This document shows, one piece after another, positions 1 to 7,843 of a stretch of DNA of 64,000 nucleotides. The DNA comes from an uncultured Clostridia bacterium (GTDB lineage: Bacteria > Bacillota > Clostridia > Christensenellales > Borkfalkiaceae), in assembly GCA_930990665.1 (NCBI GenBank), contig CAKNQN010000001.1, positions 1-64,000 on the forward strand. Direction: 5' to 3'. Position numbers and translations under genes: made by a program. Below the pieces are notes generated by a model. That model ran no database searches and had not been told where the DNA came from. It saw only the letters and a list, made by a program, of their open reading frames with translations. Positions within the stretch are counted from its first letter, which is position 1. Every line of letters begins with the position of its first letter.

Positions 1-317
1 AGCGCGTACAGTACATTCTTGCAACGACCATTCGTGAAAATCTCGGCGACGGCAGGTACAGCCCCGAAAATAAAGGCTGGGCAGAGAATATAGCAGTGTC
101 CGAAAGTCAGGACGAGCGCAGAAACTGCTGCTTGCGTTCACATCCCGCCGTCATTGACGGGGTAGTGAACAGCTTCAAAAGGTATATGCGATACGACGAC
201 TTACCTATGTATGATGCTCCCAACGCAGTTGAAGAATTAAAACGTCCGCGATCGCATCCGACAGAAAAGATGGTTTTGGCTATTAAAGAAACTCTGGCTC
301 ATTTTGAAATAATATAA
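1..317 (+). CDS. C-terminal part of a DUF3849-like mobile-element protein (5' end outside the window)
   Basis: The reading frame is open from base 3 to the stop at 315-317, so the gene begins before the window. About 104 residues are visible. The stretch around 'DGRYSPENKGWA' and the later 'SHPAVIDGVVNSFKRY' resemble the end of the DUF3849 domain as I remember it, a domain common in large proteins of conjugative elements of gut Firmicutes. The function of that domain is unknown to me. The GTG at 96 is not a convincing start because the similarity continues upstream of it. A clear terminator follows directly. The assignment rests on pattern memory, so it is moderate only. Confidence 0.5.
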   Translation, partial: RVQYILATTIRENLGDGRYSPENKGWAENIAVSESQDERRNCCLRSHPAVIDGVVNSFKRYMRYDDLPMYDAPNAVEELKRPRSHPTEKMVLAIKETLAHFEII

Positions 318-321
318 TAGG

Positions 322-356
322 GAAAAGCGCAAGCCTGTCACTTGCGCTTTTCTTGT
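322..356 (+). terminator. Rho-independent terminator after the DUF3849-like gene
   Basis: A 12-bp stem (GAAAAGCGCAAG with its complement) encloses a 7-base loop and is followed by TTG. It stands between the upstream gene and the 5S rRNA, so read-through into the 5S should be weak. Confidence 0.75.
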
Positions 357-379
357 ATAAGTCCAACAAGCGGAGCCAT

Positions 380-495
380 TCCGGTGATAATGGCGATGAG
401 GATCCACCTGTTCCCATTCCAAACACAGAAGTTAAGCTCTCTTACGCCGAAAGTACTTGAGGATCACCCTCCGGGAGGATAGGTAGTTGCCGCAT
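380..495 (+). rRNA. rrf: 5S ribosomal RNA
   Basis: The segment contains the conserved 5S blocks: 'GATGAGGATCCACCTGTTCCCAT', 'CCAAACACAGAAGTTAAGCTC' and a 3' part ending 'GGATAGGTAGTTGCC', in the right order and spacing for a ~115-base 5S. Helix I forms between 382-388 and 486-492 (with G-U pairs). No 16S or 23S lies upstream within the window; a mobile-element gene and its terminator stand there instead. The ends are approximate to a few bases. Confidence 0.9.
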
Positions 496-501
496 CCATA
501 T

Positions 502-577
502 TGCCCCTTAGCTCAGTCGGTTGAGCATTCGGCTGTTAACCGAAGTGTCGTCAGTTCGAGTCTCTCAGGGGCAGCCA
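502..577 (+). tRNA. tRNA-Asn (anticodon GUU)
   Basis: A 76-base cloverleaf with acceptor TGCCCCT/AGGGGCA, D-arm GCTCAGTCGGTTGAGC, anticodon arm TTCGG-CTGTTAA-CCGAA (anticodon GTT) and encoded G-CCA end. It starts six bases after the 5S, as in many rRNA operon tails. The T-stem is odd: 550-554 (GTCAG) opposes 562-566 (CTCTC), giving two mismatches (551/565, 552/564). The gene could be drifting, or its 3' half could have been exchanged. Confidence 0.85.
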
Positions 578-608
578 TCTTTGTAGTACGAAAAAGCTAC
601 AACAGACA

Positions 609-646
609 AAAAGCACAAGATATTGCGTATCTTGTGCTTTTTTGCT
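609..646 (+). terminator. Terminator of the 5S-tRNA-Asn unit
   Basis: A 14-bp perfect stem (AAAAGCACAAGATA and its complement) around a five-base loop, running into a T tract. Confidence 0.8.
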
Positions 647-649
647 ACT

Positions 650-987
650 ATATCTTGTGTTTTTGCCGTCGGACAAAATCTTTGAATTTAACAGCTACAT
701 TTCGGCGCTTTTTGGGGAAAACAGGTCTTGAACTTACGTCATATCCTTTTTGTTTGATAAGGAGACCACAAAATGAATTTTTTTTGAGAGGACAAGTTTT
801 TAAGTTCTCTCTTTTTTATAGTGTTTGATTTTCAATATGTTTCTTTTATTAAATGTTAAAAACGTAAATGTTAAAAAGCTGATTCCCATTAAATTGAGAA
901 TCAGCTTTTAAGAAAAATACTATAAAATTATTATTTATAATTCGGGAGTAAATGAAAGACTACTCCTCTGCTGTTTGTATTTTTTTG
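650..987. other. AT-rich gap with one hairpin, no gene seen
   Basis: No coding frame with a ribosome binding site was found. A hairpin at 873-909 (AAAAGCTGATTC ... GAATCAGCTTTT) with A/T flanks could terminate transcription in either direction. Confidence 0.5.
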
Positions 988-1077
988 TTACTCGATCAGA
1001 CCGCTTTCTTTTAGAAGAATTTCAATATCCGTACCTTTAACCTTTTTAAGCAGAATCTTTACGAACTCCTTTTCCAT
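988..1077 (-). pseudogene. Fragment resembling the oleate hydratase C-terminus
   Basis: On the minus strand, 29 codons read M-E-K-E-F...KVKGTDIEILLKESGLIE and stop. The last 18 residues match closely the end of the complete oleate hydratase in this window (KVKDTDVEKLLKNSGLIE, encoded just before 11495). Upstream frames are interrupted by stop codons, so no full gene exists here. I read it as the remains of a second, older hydratase gene. A short intact peptide gene cannot be excluded, but no binding site precedes the ATG. Confidence 0.5.
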
Positions 1078-1084
1078 AGGCGAA

Positions 1085-1320
1085 TATTAAGAACCCCCGG
1101 TAAGATGAATAACGGCTTTGTAGCCGTACAGGCTGTTGTTAAATAAAGCGAGGAATTAATAAAGACCTCGTTCCGGTTCTTTTCCGGCAGCTTTAGAGAA
1201 GCCAAGCAGTATCGTTACAAATATTTGAACGTGCTGACGCGTGAATCCCAATGGAAAGAGATTATTGTGGATGTATATCTATGAATTATAAGAGCCGTTA
1301 CTAATTGTAGCGGCTCTTAA
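1085..1320. other. Degraded stretch with an unassigned 45-codon open frame and a terminator hairpin
   Basis: On the plus strand a frame without ATG runs from 1147 to the stop at 1282-1284. Its product (…FREAKQYRYKYLN…) was not recognised and may be a gene remnant. A hairpin at 1290-1318 (AAGAGCCG ... CGGCTCTT) follows and looks like its former terminator. Confidence 0.3.
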
Positions 1321-1330
1321 TTGTATCCTA

Positions 1331-1650
1331 AAACCCGCGGATAGTCCGCGGGTTCAAGAAAGGCTTTGCCGATGAACAAAAAAGAGCAGAAGAGAAGGCA
1401 ACAACAATAAGGCAAAAAATAGGAGGGAAAGCAAAGATAGAAAAAAGCAGAAAATTAAGAAAAAAGGCACAATAATGAAAGAAGAGCGAAGTCGAAGGGA
1501 AAAAGTTAAGCAATGGGGAAGCCCGTTCACGGGTAGCAAGTAACAGTCGCATGACTGCCAGGTCGTCATAAGCGCAGCTTGCGCGCCGCTGGTAGTATTA
1601 GGGCTAACTGCCCGAAAATGAAAAACCACCGGCTATGCCGGTGGATATTT
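1331..1650 (+). mobile_element. Minimal IS200/IS605-like element without a transposase gene
   Basis: Two subterminal palindromes bound the stretch: AACCCGCGG-atagt-CCGCGGGTT at 1332-1354 and CCACCGGC-tat-GCCGGTGG at 1626-1644. Short terminal hairpins of this form, near but not at the ends and not inverted copies of each other, are typical of single-strand-transposing IS200/IS605 elements. The inside lacks TnpA and TnpB. A purine-rich frame at 1352-1470 ending …KSRKLRKKAQ may be a scrap of TnpB, but this is weak. The ends are estimates. Confidence 0.45.
1513..1645 (+). ncRNA. Structured RNA, possibly an omegaRNA-type guide scaffold at the right end of the element
   Basis: Five consecutive hairpins can be drawn: CCCG-ttca-CGGG (1522-1533), CAGTC-gcat-GACTG (1544-1557), GCGCA-gct-TGCGC (1572-1584), GGGC-taact-GCCC (1601-1613) and the terminal palindrome (1626-1644). 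The block is much more GC-rich than its flanks. In IS200/IS605 elements the guide RNA used by TnpB overlaps the right end in this way. No tnpB is present here, so the RNA would need a partner from elsewhere, or it is a relic. Confidence 0.4.
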
Positions 1651-1834
1651 ATTTATTTAGTATGAATTTTCAATAGAGGACCAACAATCGAAAGAGAAAG
1701 TAACTTAAAAGAAGATACAGTACTATATAGAAAAGACTTACGGCTTCAAAGTCTTCACGGCGTATTCAAAATAGGGTTGCATTACTTGCCGATTTACGTT
1801 ATAATAAAGAAAAGTATCGTACGAGGGAGACGAA

Positions 1835-2395
1835 ATGTCTAATTTTACAAAAAACGCAATAAAAGCATCTTTTTTGAAGTTGCTCAATGAACGACCTCTG
1901 AGCAAGATTACCATAAAAGATATAGTTACAGATTGCGGAATCAACCGTAATTCTTTCTATTATCATTATCAGGATATACCCTCTTTGATTGAGGAAGTTA
2001 TAAAGGAAGAAACAGACAATATCATAAGTCAATATCCGACAATATCCGCCTTTGAAGAATGTTTGAAAATAGCAGTAGAATTTGCCTTAAAGAATAAAAA
2101 GGCAGTCTTTCATGTATATAACTCGACGAATCGGAATATTTTCGAACACTATTTATGGAATGTTTGCCAATATGTAGTATTAACATACATAAATACTGTA
2201 TTTTCCGATTATCAAGTTGTCGAGAGCGATAAAAATGTCATTGTTAAATTTTATAAATGCGAAATCTTCGGGCAAATCATATGGTGGTTAGACAGCGGAA
2301 TGCAAGATGATTTATTAGAATCGAGCCAAAGATTATGTGAACTTCGGAAAGGAATGACCGAGGAATTGTTTCGCAGAAGTTCAGATAACCAATAG
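1835..2395 (+). CDS. TetR/AcrR family transcriptional regulator
   Basis: A 186-residue DNA-binding repressor. The N-terminal helix-turn-helix spans about residues 5-50 with the typical 'ITIKDIVTDCGINRNSFYYHY' core; the C-terminal ligand domain is divergent and alpha-helical. The start at 1835 has a GGGAGACGAA binding site. Two hairpins follow, so it is probably transcribed alone. It resembles the second TetR protein at 9004 in its DNA-binding part (both share a KITI-DI--DCG-NR--FYYH pattern), so the two may see related operators. The ligand is unknown; the neighbouring membrane and lipid genes suggest a fatty acid or membrane-active compound. Confidence 0.9.
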   Translation: MSNFTKNAIKASFLKLLNERPLSKITIKDIVTDCGINRNSFYYHYQDIPSLIEEVIKEETDNIISQYPTISAFEECLKIAVEFALKNKKAVFHVYNSTNRNIFEHYLWNVCQYVVLTYINTVFSDYQVVESDKNVIVKFYKCEIFGQIIWWLDSGMQDDLLESSQRLCELRKGMTEELFRRSSDNQ

Positions 2396-2429
2396 CTTTA
2401 AGACTTGACCGATATTTATTGAAGTTTTT

Positions 2430-2500
2430 AGGCAAAGGAGAGCCTTTGCCTAAATTTCAGTTAAAATTTGCGCCGTGCCTAATTTTTAGGCATGGCGTAT
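2430..2500 (+). terminator. Two successive terminator hairpins after tetR
   Basis: The first is TAGGCAAAGG-agag-CCTTTGCCTA at 2430-2453. The second is CGCCGTGCCT-aattttt-AGGCATGGCG at 2471-2496, followed by TATTTTT. Confidence 0.75.
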
Positions 2501-2569
2501 TTTTCGTCTATTTTCTTTTTCAGGGTAAATGATTATAATATTTATAAGAAAACAGAAAGGAGTTTGGTT

Positions 2570-3151
2570 ATGCGTTCTGTCATACCAATGAGAATCGCAA
2601 AAATCGTGAATATCCTGATGTCCGTTTGCTTTTGCGCATTCGGAATTATTATCATGGCAATGCCTGAAATATCTGTTTCTGTTGTAGGGATAGTAATCGG
2701 TATTTACCTGATATTATCGGGAGTTTTCAAACTTATAGGTTATTTTTCCAAGGATCTTTTTCGATTGGCGTTTCAGTACGATTTGCAGTTGGGAATGCTG
2801 TTGATTGCATTAGGAACGGCAATTTTGATACATTCCGATCAAACAATGACTTTTATCTGTGTTATTTTCGGGATTTCGATTTTGTCGGAAGGTCTTTTCA
2901 AAGCGTCCATTGCATTTGACTCAAAAAAATTCGGAATAAAACTATGGATTGTTATTTTGATAGTTTCCGTAGTAACTTGCCTGTTTGGGGCAATTCTTAT
3001 TTTCTTCCCCTCTGAAAGCATAAGAGTTCTTCAAGTTTATTTGGGTTTATCGCTTTTATGGGATGGTATATTGAACTTTATTGTAATTTTGAGCACGGTC
3101 AAGATTGTCAAAAACCAAAAGCGCGATTATCCGAACGATACCTTCAAATGA
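2570..3151 (+). CDS. HdeD/DUF308-like membrane protein
   Basis: A 193-residue integral membrane protein with about six hydrophobic segments arranged as paired hairpins, matching the DUF308 (HdeD-like) repeat pattern, e.g. 'GIVIGIYLILSGVFKLIG' near residue 45. HdeD-type proteins are linked to acid and envelope stress, but their biochemical role is unclear. I chose ATG 2570 because AGAAAGGAG precedes it; the earlier ATG at 2492 lies inside the terminator hairpin. It begins the run of membrane and export genes that follows on the same strand. Confidence 0.75.
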   Translation: MRSVIPMRIAKIVNILMSVCFCAFGIIIMAMPEISVSVVGIVIGIYLILSGVFKLIGYFSKDLFRLAFQYDLQLGMLLIALGTAILIHSDQTMTFICVIFGISILSEGLFKASIAFDSKKFGIKLWIVILIVSVVTCLFGAILIFFPSESIRVLQVYLGLSLLWDGILNFIVILSTVKIVKNQKRDYPNDTFK

Positions 3152-3161
3152 GAGGAGCTTT

Positions 3162-3860
3162 ATGTTAGCCATGAAAAAACAAGTTCCCCCGCATAATACA
3201 GAAACTACCGCATTAAAGCCGAGTATGAAAAAGGAGAAAGACTCCATGATTTATTATAAAGCAATCTTTATTTATATGCTCGGCGGACTCGTCGGAACAT
3301 TATGGGAAACCATATTAAACCTATGCCGCGGACGTGGATTTGTATTTTGTAACGGAAGCATTCTTACTCCGTTCAATTTTGTTTATGGAGTAGGTGCGCT
3401 TGTAATCATAGCGTGTCTACGCAATCAGACGAAATGGTGGGGAGTTTACTTAATCGGTGCAGTTGGCGGCGGGGTTGTCGAATATCTGTTGAATTTTCTT
3501 GAAGAGAAAATACTTGGTACGCGGTCATGGAACTATACAGGTAAATTTCTCAACATTAACGGACGGACGACTCTGATTTATATGGCTTTCTGGGGCTTAT
3601 TGTGTTTGGCTGTTATATTTCTCGTATATAAACCGTTGAACCGATGGCTGGATATGATTCCGCCCGAAACCATGAAGATAATAGCGATCGTAATGGCGAC
3701 TATCATACTATGTGATTTCATGATAACGGTAAGCGCGCTTATACGTTATGCAGGGCGCAATGCCGGAAGAGCCGCCCTTACCCATGCGGGGCAATTGATC
3801 GACAGATTGTGCGACGATGCTTTTATGAAACGAAGATTTCCGAATATGAAGTTTACATAA
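3162..3860 (+). CDS. CmpB-like (putative ABC-transporter type IV) membrane protein
   Basis: A 232-residue membrane protein. After a charged N-terminus of ~30 residues, the motif pair 'GGLVGTLWETILN' and 'GRGFVFCNGSILTPFNFVYG' appears, which is the hallmark of the ABC_trans_CmpB family (small Firmicute membrane proteins of unproven function). About six hydrophobic segments follow, then a basic cytosolic tail. The start at 3162 has AGAGGAG; a shorter start near 3247 would also leave the domain complete. It lies 10 bases after the DUF308 gene, so the two are probably co-transcribed. Confidence 0.7.
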   Translation: MLAMKKQVPPHNTETTALKPSMKKEKDSMIYYKAIFIYMLGGLVGTLWETILNLCRGRGFVFCNGSILTPFNFVYGVGALVIIACLRNQTKWWGVYLIGAVGGGVVEYLLNFLEEKILGTRSWNYTGKFLNINGRTTLIYMAFWGLLCLAVIFLVYKPLNRWLDMIPPETMKIIAIVMATIILCDFMITVSALIRYAGRNAGRAALTHAGQLIDRLCDDAFMKRRFPNMKFT

Positions 3861-3923
3861 TCCCGTAAATGAGACTTTGTGCGGTAATCCAAATAAAAAT
3901 TTATGCAACGAGGAGATATAAAA

Positions 3924-4376
3924 ATGAAGGAATTTAGCAAGTTATGCAAAGAGTTTGAAGAGATGGATGTATTAAGTTACAGCATGATTTTAGGCAAGAA
4001 AGCACTGAAAGTTATTCCTACTTTAAGCGCAATCACCGACGACGGTCTTAACGGCGTTACGATATTCGCAACGTTTGTTATGGGAGCGATTGCCGCAGAC
4101 GGCAGATTGTCGGAGGAAGAATATATGATATGCTATCCTCTCTTATACGCCTTTTTCGGAGATGAAGTAAATTATGACGAATGTAAAAAAGCAGTCAGAC
4201 TTCTGAAGCCCGAAAGCCGCGAATTAAAAAAAGCGGTAAAAGAGATGGTTGATGTATTCGGACAGTTATCGGACGAATTAAAGGAAGATATAATCATCAT
4301 TTGTATGTTGATTTGCTCTATCGACGGAAAGATTTCGTTGAAAGAGAAAAATTGGATAAAGAAATTATTGAAATAA
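3924..4376 (+). CDS. TerB-like domain protein
   Basis: A 150-residue, mostly helical acidic protein. The repeated signature 'AIAADGRLSEEEY' (about residue 55) and 'LICSIDGKISLKEKNWI' (near the end) is that of the TerB / tellurite-resistance-B-like helical domain, where an acidic loop can bind a divalent metal. No transmembrane segment is seen. ATG 3924 follows GAGGAGATATAAAA. The stop is 10 bases before the ABC ATPase gene, which suggests one operon. TerB domains occur in membrane-associated stress systems; its exact partner here is not known. Confidence 0.65.
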   Translation: MKEFSKLCKEFEEMDVLSYSMILGKKALKVIPTLSAITDDGLNGVTIFATFVMGAIAADGRLSEEEYMICYPLLYAFFGDEVNYDECKKAVRLLKPESRELKKAVKEMVDVFGQLSDELKEDIIIICMLICSIDGKISLKEKNWIKKLLK

Positions 4377-4386
4377 AGGAGTATCT

Positions 4387-5316
4387 ATGAGTGTCATAGA
4401 AGTGAACAGTCTTACGAAAGACTATGGTTCGGGACGAGGCGTCTTCGACGTTACCTTTCAGGTTGAGAAAGGCGAGGTGTTCGGGTTTCTCGGTCCCAAC
4501 GGTGCCGGGAAATCGACGACTATCAGGCACCTGATGGGCTTTTCAAAACCGCAGAGCGGGCAAACGAAAATATTCGGGAAAGATACGTTCGATAAATATT
4601 TCGAAATCTTAGGGAACGTCGGCTACATACCGGGCGAAATCGCTCTGCCGGCAGGACTTACAGGCTGGGAATTTATCAGAATGATGCAGCATTTGCAGAA
4701 ATGCCGTAACGATGAGCAGTTGAACTATCTTCTGAAAATTTTTGAGCTTGATCCATCCGGCGAAACAAAGCGTATGAGCTTGGGCGTCAAACGTAAACTT
4801 GCCGTTGTTACCGCGTTTATGAGCGATCCCGACGTGCTTATTCTTGACGAACCGACAAGCGGACTCGATCCCGTAATGCAGGAAGTCTTTATCGAATTTA
4901 TAAGGAAAGAAAAAGAACGCGGGAAAACGATTTTACTTTCCAGCCACATTTTCTCCGAGGTGGACGCAACTTGCGATCGTATCGCCATCATCAAGGACGG
5001 GAAAATTGTATCGGATTTCATTGCCGACGACTTAAAGCATGCTTCGCAAAAGAATTATGAAATCGGTTTTACGGATCGGGAAAACTACGACAGGTTTATG
5101 AAAGACAGCCGCAACAGCGCAATCGTTAAAATCATCGGGAACGATGCGAAAAATAAAACGGTTATGATCGCGACCGACGATAAGTACATCAATCAAGTGA
5201 TTGCCGGATTGTCGGAGTATTCCATTGGCAATTTCAGCCACTTGAAAGAAACGTTGGAAGACTACTTTATGAGCTACTACAAGGAAGATAAGAATTTCGG
5301 AGGTGCGCTTCAATGA
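4387..5316 (+). CDS. ABC transporter ATP-binding protein (first of a pair)
   Basis: A 309-residue ATPase that powers the membrane permease two genes downstream. Visible motifs are Walker A 'GPNGAGKST' (near residue 38), signature 'MSLGVKRKL', Walker B 'VLILDEPTSGLDP' and an H-loop 'LLSSH'. The ~90-residue C-terminal extension resembles that of drug- and lipid-type ABC exporters with split ATPase and permease. AAAGGAG precedes the start. Its stop overlaps the start of the next ATPase gene (ATGA), so the two are translated together. Confidence 0.93.
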   Translation: MSVIEVNSLTKDYGSGRGVFDVTFQVEKGEVFGFLGPNGAGKSTTIRHLMGFSKPQSGQTKIFGKDTFDKYFEILGNVGYIPGEIALPAGLTGWEFIRMMQHLQKCRNDEQLNYLLKIFELDPSGETKRMSLGVKRKLAVVTAFMSDPDVLILDEPTSGLDPVMQEVFIEFIRKEKERGKTILLSSHIFSEVDATCDRIAIIKDGKIVSDFIADDLKHASQKNYEIGFTDRENYDRFMKDSRNSAIVKIIGNDAKNKTVMIATDDKYINQVIAGLSEYSIGNFSHLKETLEDYFMSYYKEDKNFGGALQ

Positions 5317-6233
5317 CGGAACCTGTAATCGAAATAAAAGATCTGACCAAAGACTATGGCGAAGGGCGAGGCATCTTCGATATAAATCTTACCCTTTACA
5401 AGGGAGAGATGCTCGGCTTTGCGGGAACAAACGGTAGCGGTAAAACGACGACTATCCGCAATATCATGGGTTTTTTACAGCCCACGAGCGGTGCGGCGTA
5501 TGTAAAAGGTCTGCAAACATGGAAGCATTCAAGCGAAATCGTGAAATTTATAGGCTATGTGCCGGGCGAAATCGCATTCCCCGATCTCCCGACGGGTACG
5601 GCGTTTTTGAAAAGTCAGGCGGAATTTCTCGGAATATCGGATATGTCGTATGCCGAATATATCATTGAGAAATTACAGCTCGACCCGCGCGCGCCTCTGA
5701 AACGAATGAGCAAAGGTATGAAGCAGAAGACGGCGATTGTTGCGGCGCTTATGGCAAATCCGGAAATCATCATCCTCGATGAACCGACCACGGGACTCGA
5801 CCCTTTGATGCGCGATGCTTTTCTCGAAATTATAAAAGCCGAACACGCAAAGGGCAAGACGATTTTTATGAGCAGTCATATGTTCGAAGAGTTGGAAACG
5901 ACCTGTGACAGAGTTGCGCTCATAAGGGACGGACATATCGCCGATATTGCAATTCTTGACGAAATCAGAAACCGTAAAATAAAAGAATATAAAATAGAAT
6001 TTGTGGAAGAAAGCGATTACCGCAGGTTCAAGGAAACGGGTTATGACATCATCAGAGACCAGCCGCAATATTGTCAGGTGACGATTGCGATAACGAGCGA
6101 ACAGCTCAATCGGTTATTCCATGATCTGAAAGAATATCAGGTTAAGTTCATTTCGGAAGTGAAATATAATCTGGAAAAACATTTTAAGACCGTATTAAAT
6201 CGGGAAAAGGAGATTAAGACCAATGTTCAGTAA
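5313..6233 (+). CDS. ABC transporter ATP-binding protein (second of a pair)
   Basis: A 306-residue paralogue of the preceding gene with Walker A 'GTNGSGKTT', signature 'MSKGMKQKT', Walker B 'IIILDEPTTGLDP' and H-loop 'FMSSH'. Having two different ATPases with one permease suggests a heterodimeric nucleotide-binding unit. Both copies keep the catalytic glutamate (DEP), so neither site looks degenerate. The gene overlaps its neighbours on both sides (4 bases before, 11 after), which indicates tight translational coupling. Confidence 0.93.
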   Translation: MTEPVIEIKDLTKDYGEGRGIFDINLTLYKGEMLGFAGTNGSGKTTTIRNIMGFLQPTSGAAYVKGLQTWKHSSEIVKFIGYVPGEIAFPDLPTGTAFLKSQAEFLGISDMSYAEYIIEKLQLDPRAPLKRMSKGMKQKTAIVAALMANPEIIILDEPTTGLDPLMRDAFLEIIKAEHAKGKTIFMSSHMFEELETTCDRVALIRDGHIADIAILDEIRNRKIKEYKIEFVEESDYRRFKETGYDIIRDQPQYCQVTIAITSEQLNRLFHDLKEYQVKFISEVKYNLEKHFKTVLNREKEIKTNVQ

Positions 6234-7773
6234 ATCATTATTCAAGCAGTCTTGTAAAGCGAACGGCATTATGTGGACTATCATTACCGTTGCCGTCTGC
6301 TTTATGCTGTGCTGCGTCATGCTGATTTCCGGTAACGGAAATTTGGGCGATACGAAGTCAGTTTTGGAAGATGCTATTATCGAGGGTGAACTCGATTCAC
6401 AAGTGCAAAGAAGAGCACTCAATTACTACGAACTCGCGGACGGTGCGCTCTGTCATTTTGACAACACATTTAAAGAAAAATATGTAGCGGCATACACGCA
6501 GGCTCTGCAATCGGGAAAATCGGAGGCGGAAGCCGGGCAAATTGCAAGCGTAACTGCCTATTCCCTTGCTGCGGAAGAGTTAACGACGTATTATTCGGCT
6601 TTGATTGAGCAGAAAGGATATGACGAGAACTCGCAGGAGGCACAGGAAATCAGAGGCGTTATCTTCTACGTTTTCAACCCTCTGCAAGCGGACGGTACAT
6701 ATATGTTTGACAGCTTTTATACCGACCTCGGCGAAGAAGCTCCCAGATATAATACTCTGCTTGCGACGATCTCGGAGGAAGGTCATGCGGACGAACGGGA
6801 TAAATACGTCATGACCAATAGTTCTATTTTTCTTGCCGGAAATATGGTAAAAGACGAGAATATCCAATCGGTTCTCGATGTCCTTTCCGAATACGGGATT
6901 ACAAAGGAAAAATACGCAGAGTTCGGTTTCAGCGATTACGGTAACGTAAAACAAAAGTCTTTGGAAGTTCTCGTTAATTACAGAGCAAATCTCGAATACA
7001 GACTTGAAAACATCAAAGACGGTGAAACGGTTGAGAGTATCAAAGCGGAGATTGCCGACGATCTGGCGGGCGGGTTATTATCCGTATTGCCGCAGGATAT
7101 GTTCGACGCTTTACAGGAAGTCGGTCAGGCAGACCTGTACGGTGCGCTTATCGGCTCTATATTCTTCAAAATGGCAGGTTTGCTTTTGCCCATCATCTAT
7201 ATGATTATGTCGTCCAATGCGCTTATTGCGGGACAGGTGGACAGCGGGTCTATGGCATATATCCTCTCCTCCGGAACGAAGAGAAAACAAGTAACGTTTA
7301 CGCAGGCAATGTTCCTGATCAGTTCCATTCTTGTAATGTTCCTCTGCACGACTCTTACAAGTATGATTTGCTTTGCAATCGTTGACGTCTCCACGGAACT
7401 TACTTACGGAAAACTCGCACTGATCAATCTCGGCGCATTCCTTGTAATGTTTGCGATGAGCGGAATTTGTTTCCTCGCTTCGTGTTACTTCAACCGCAGT
7501 AAGCATTCCATGGCTCTCGGCGGCGGGCTTAATATGTTCTTCCTTGTCGCCACAATGCTCGGATTGTTCGGTTCGCCCGTACTCCCGTCCATTATCCGTA
7601 TGGAAGCACTGAACGCTTTCAACTATGTGTCGATTATATCTTTGTTCGACGTGGTTTCCATTCTTGACGGAACAACGACCTTCATATGGAAATGGGCAAT
7701 TCTTCTTGCCGTCGGAATCATCTGTTATATCGTCGGTAGTTTGAAATTCGAGAAAAAAGACTTGCCGCTGTAA
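6223..7773 (+). CDS. ABC-2 type exporter permease
   Basis: A 516-residue membrane subunit. One transmembrane segment lies at about residues 10-32, followed by a long soluble loop (about 35-300) and then a cluster of about five membrane segments to the end ('LLLPIIYMIMSSNALIAG', 'GAFLVMFAMSGICFLASC' and others). This layout is usual for ABC-2 permeases with a large extracytoplasmic domain that export lipids, antibiotics or peptides. It overlaps the second ATPase gene by 11 bases. The substrate cannot be read from the sequence; the neighbouring glycosyltransferase and oleate hydratase make a lipid plausible. Confidence 0.85.
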   Translation: MFSKSLFKQSCKANGIMWTIITVAVCFMLCCVMLISGNGNLGDTKSVLEDAIIEGELDSQVQRRALNYYELADGALCHFDNTFKEKYVAAYTQALQSGKSEAEAGQIASVTAYSLAAEELTTYYSALIEQKGYDENSQEAQEIRGVIFYVFNPLQADGTYMFDSFYTDLGEEAPRYNTLLATISEEGHADERDKYVMTNSSIFLAGNMVKDENIQSVLDVLSEYGITKEKYAEFGFSDYGNVKQKSLEVLVNYRANLEYRLENIKDGETVESIKAEIADDLAGGLLSVLPQDMFDALQEVGQADLYGALIGSIFFKMAGLLLPIIYMIMSSNALIAGQVDSGSMAYILSSGTKRKQVTFTQAMFLISSILVMFLCTTLTSMICFAIVDVSTELTYGKLALINLGAFLVMFAMSGICFLASCYFNRSKHSMALGGGLNMFFLVATMLGLFGSPVLPSIIRMEALNAFNYVSIISLFDVVSILDGTTTFIWKWAILLAVGIICYIVGSLKFEKKDLPL

Positions 7774-7794
7774 CGGCATAGGAGAAATTTTAAA

Positions 7795-7827
7795 AAGTCG
7801 GGAGTTGCTTTTAGCTCCCGACTTTAC
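7795..7827 (+). terminator. Terminator between exporter operon and glycosyltransferase
   Basis: An 11-bp stem (AAAGTCGGGAG ... CTCCCGACTTT) with a ten-base loop. The next gene's binding site lies only a few bases later, so partial read-through is possible. Confidence 0.7.
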
Positions 7828-7843
7828 CAAAAAGGAGAGAATG

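Noticed and set aside
487..828. 113-codon open frame over the tRNA-Asn gene
   Set aside because: Its first part is translated tRNA sequence and it crosses a terminator; no ribosome binding site precedes it.
1354..1629. Minus-strand open frames over the IS200/IS605-like element
   Set aside because: They translate the palindromes and purine-rich DNA; low-complexity products and no start signal.
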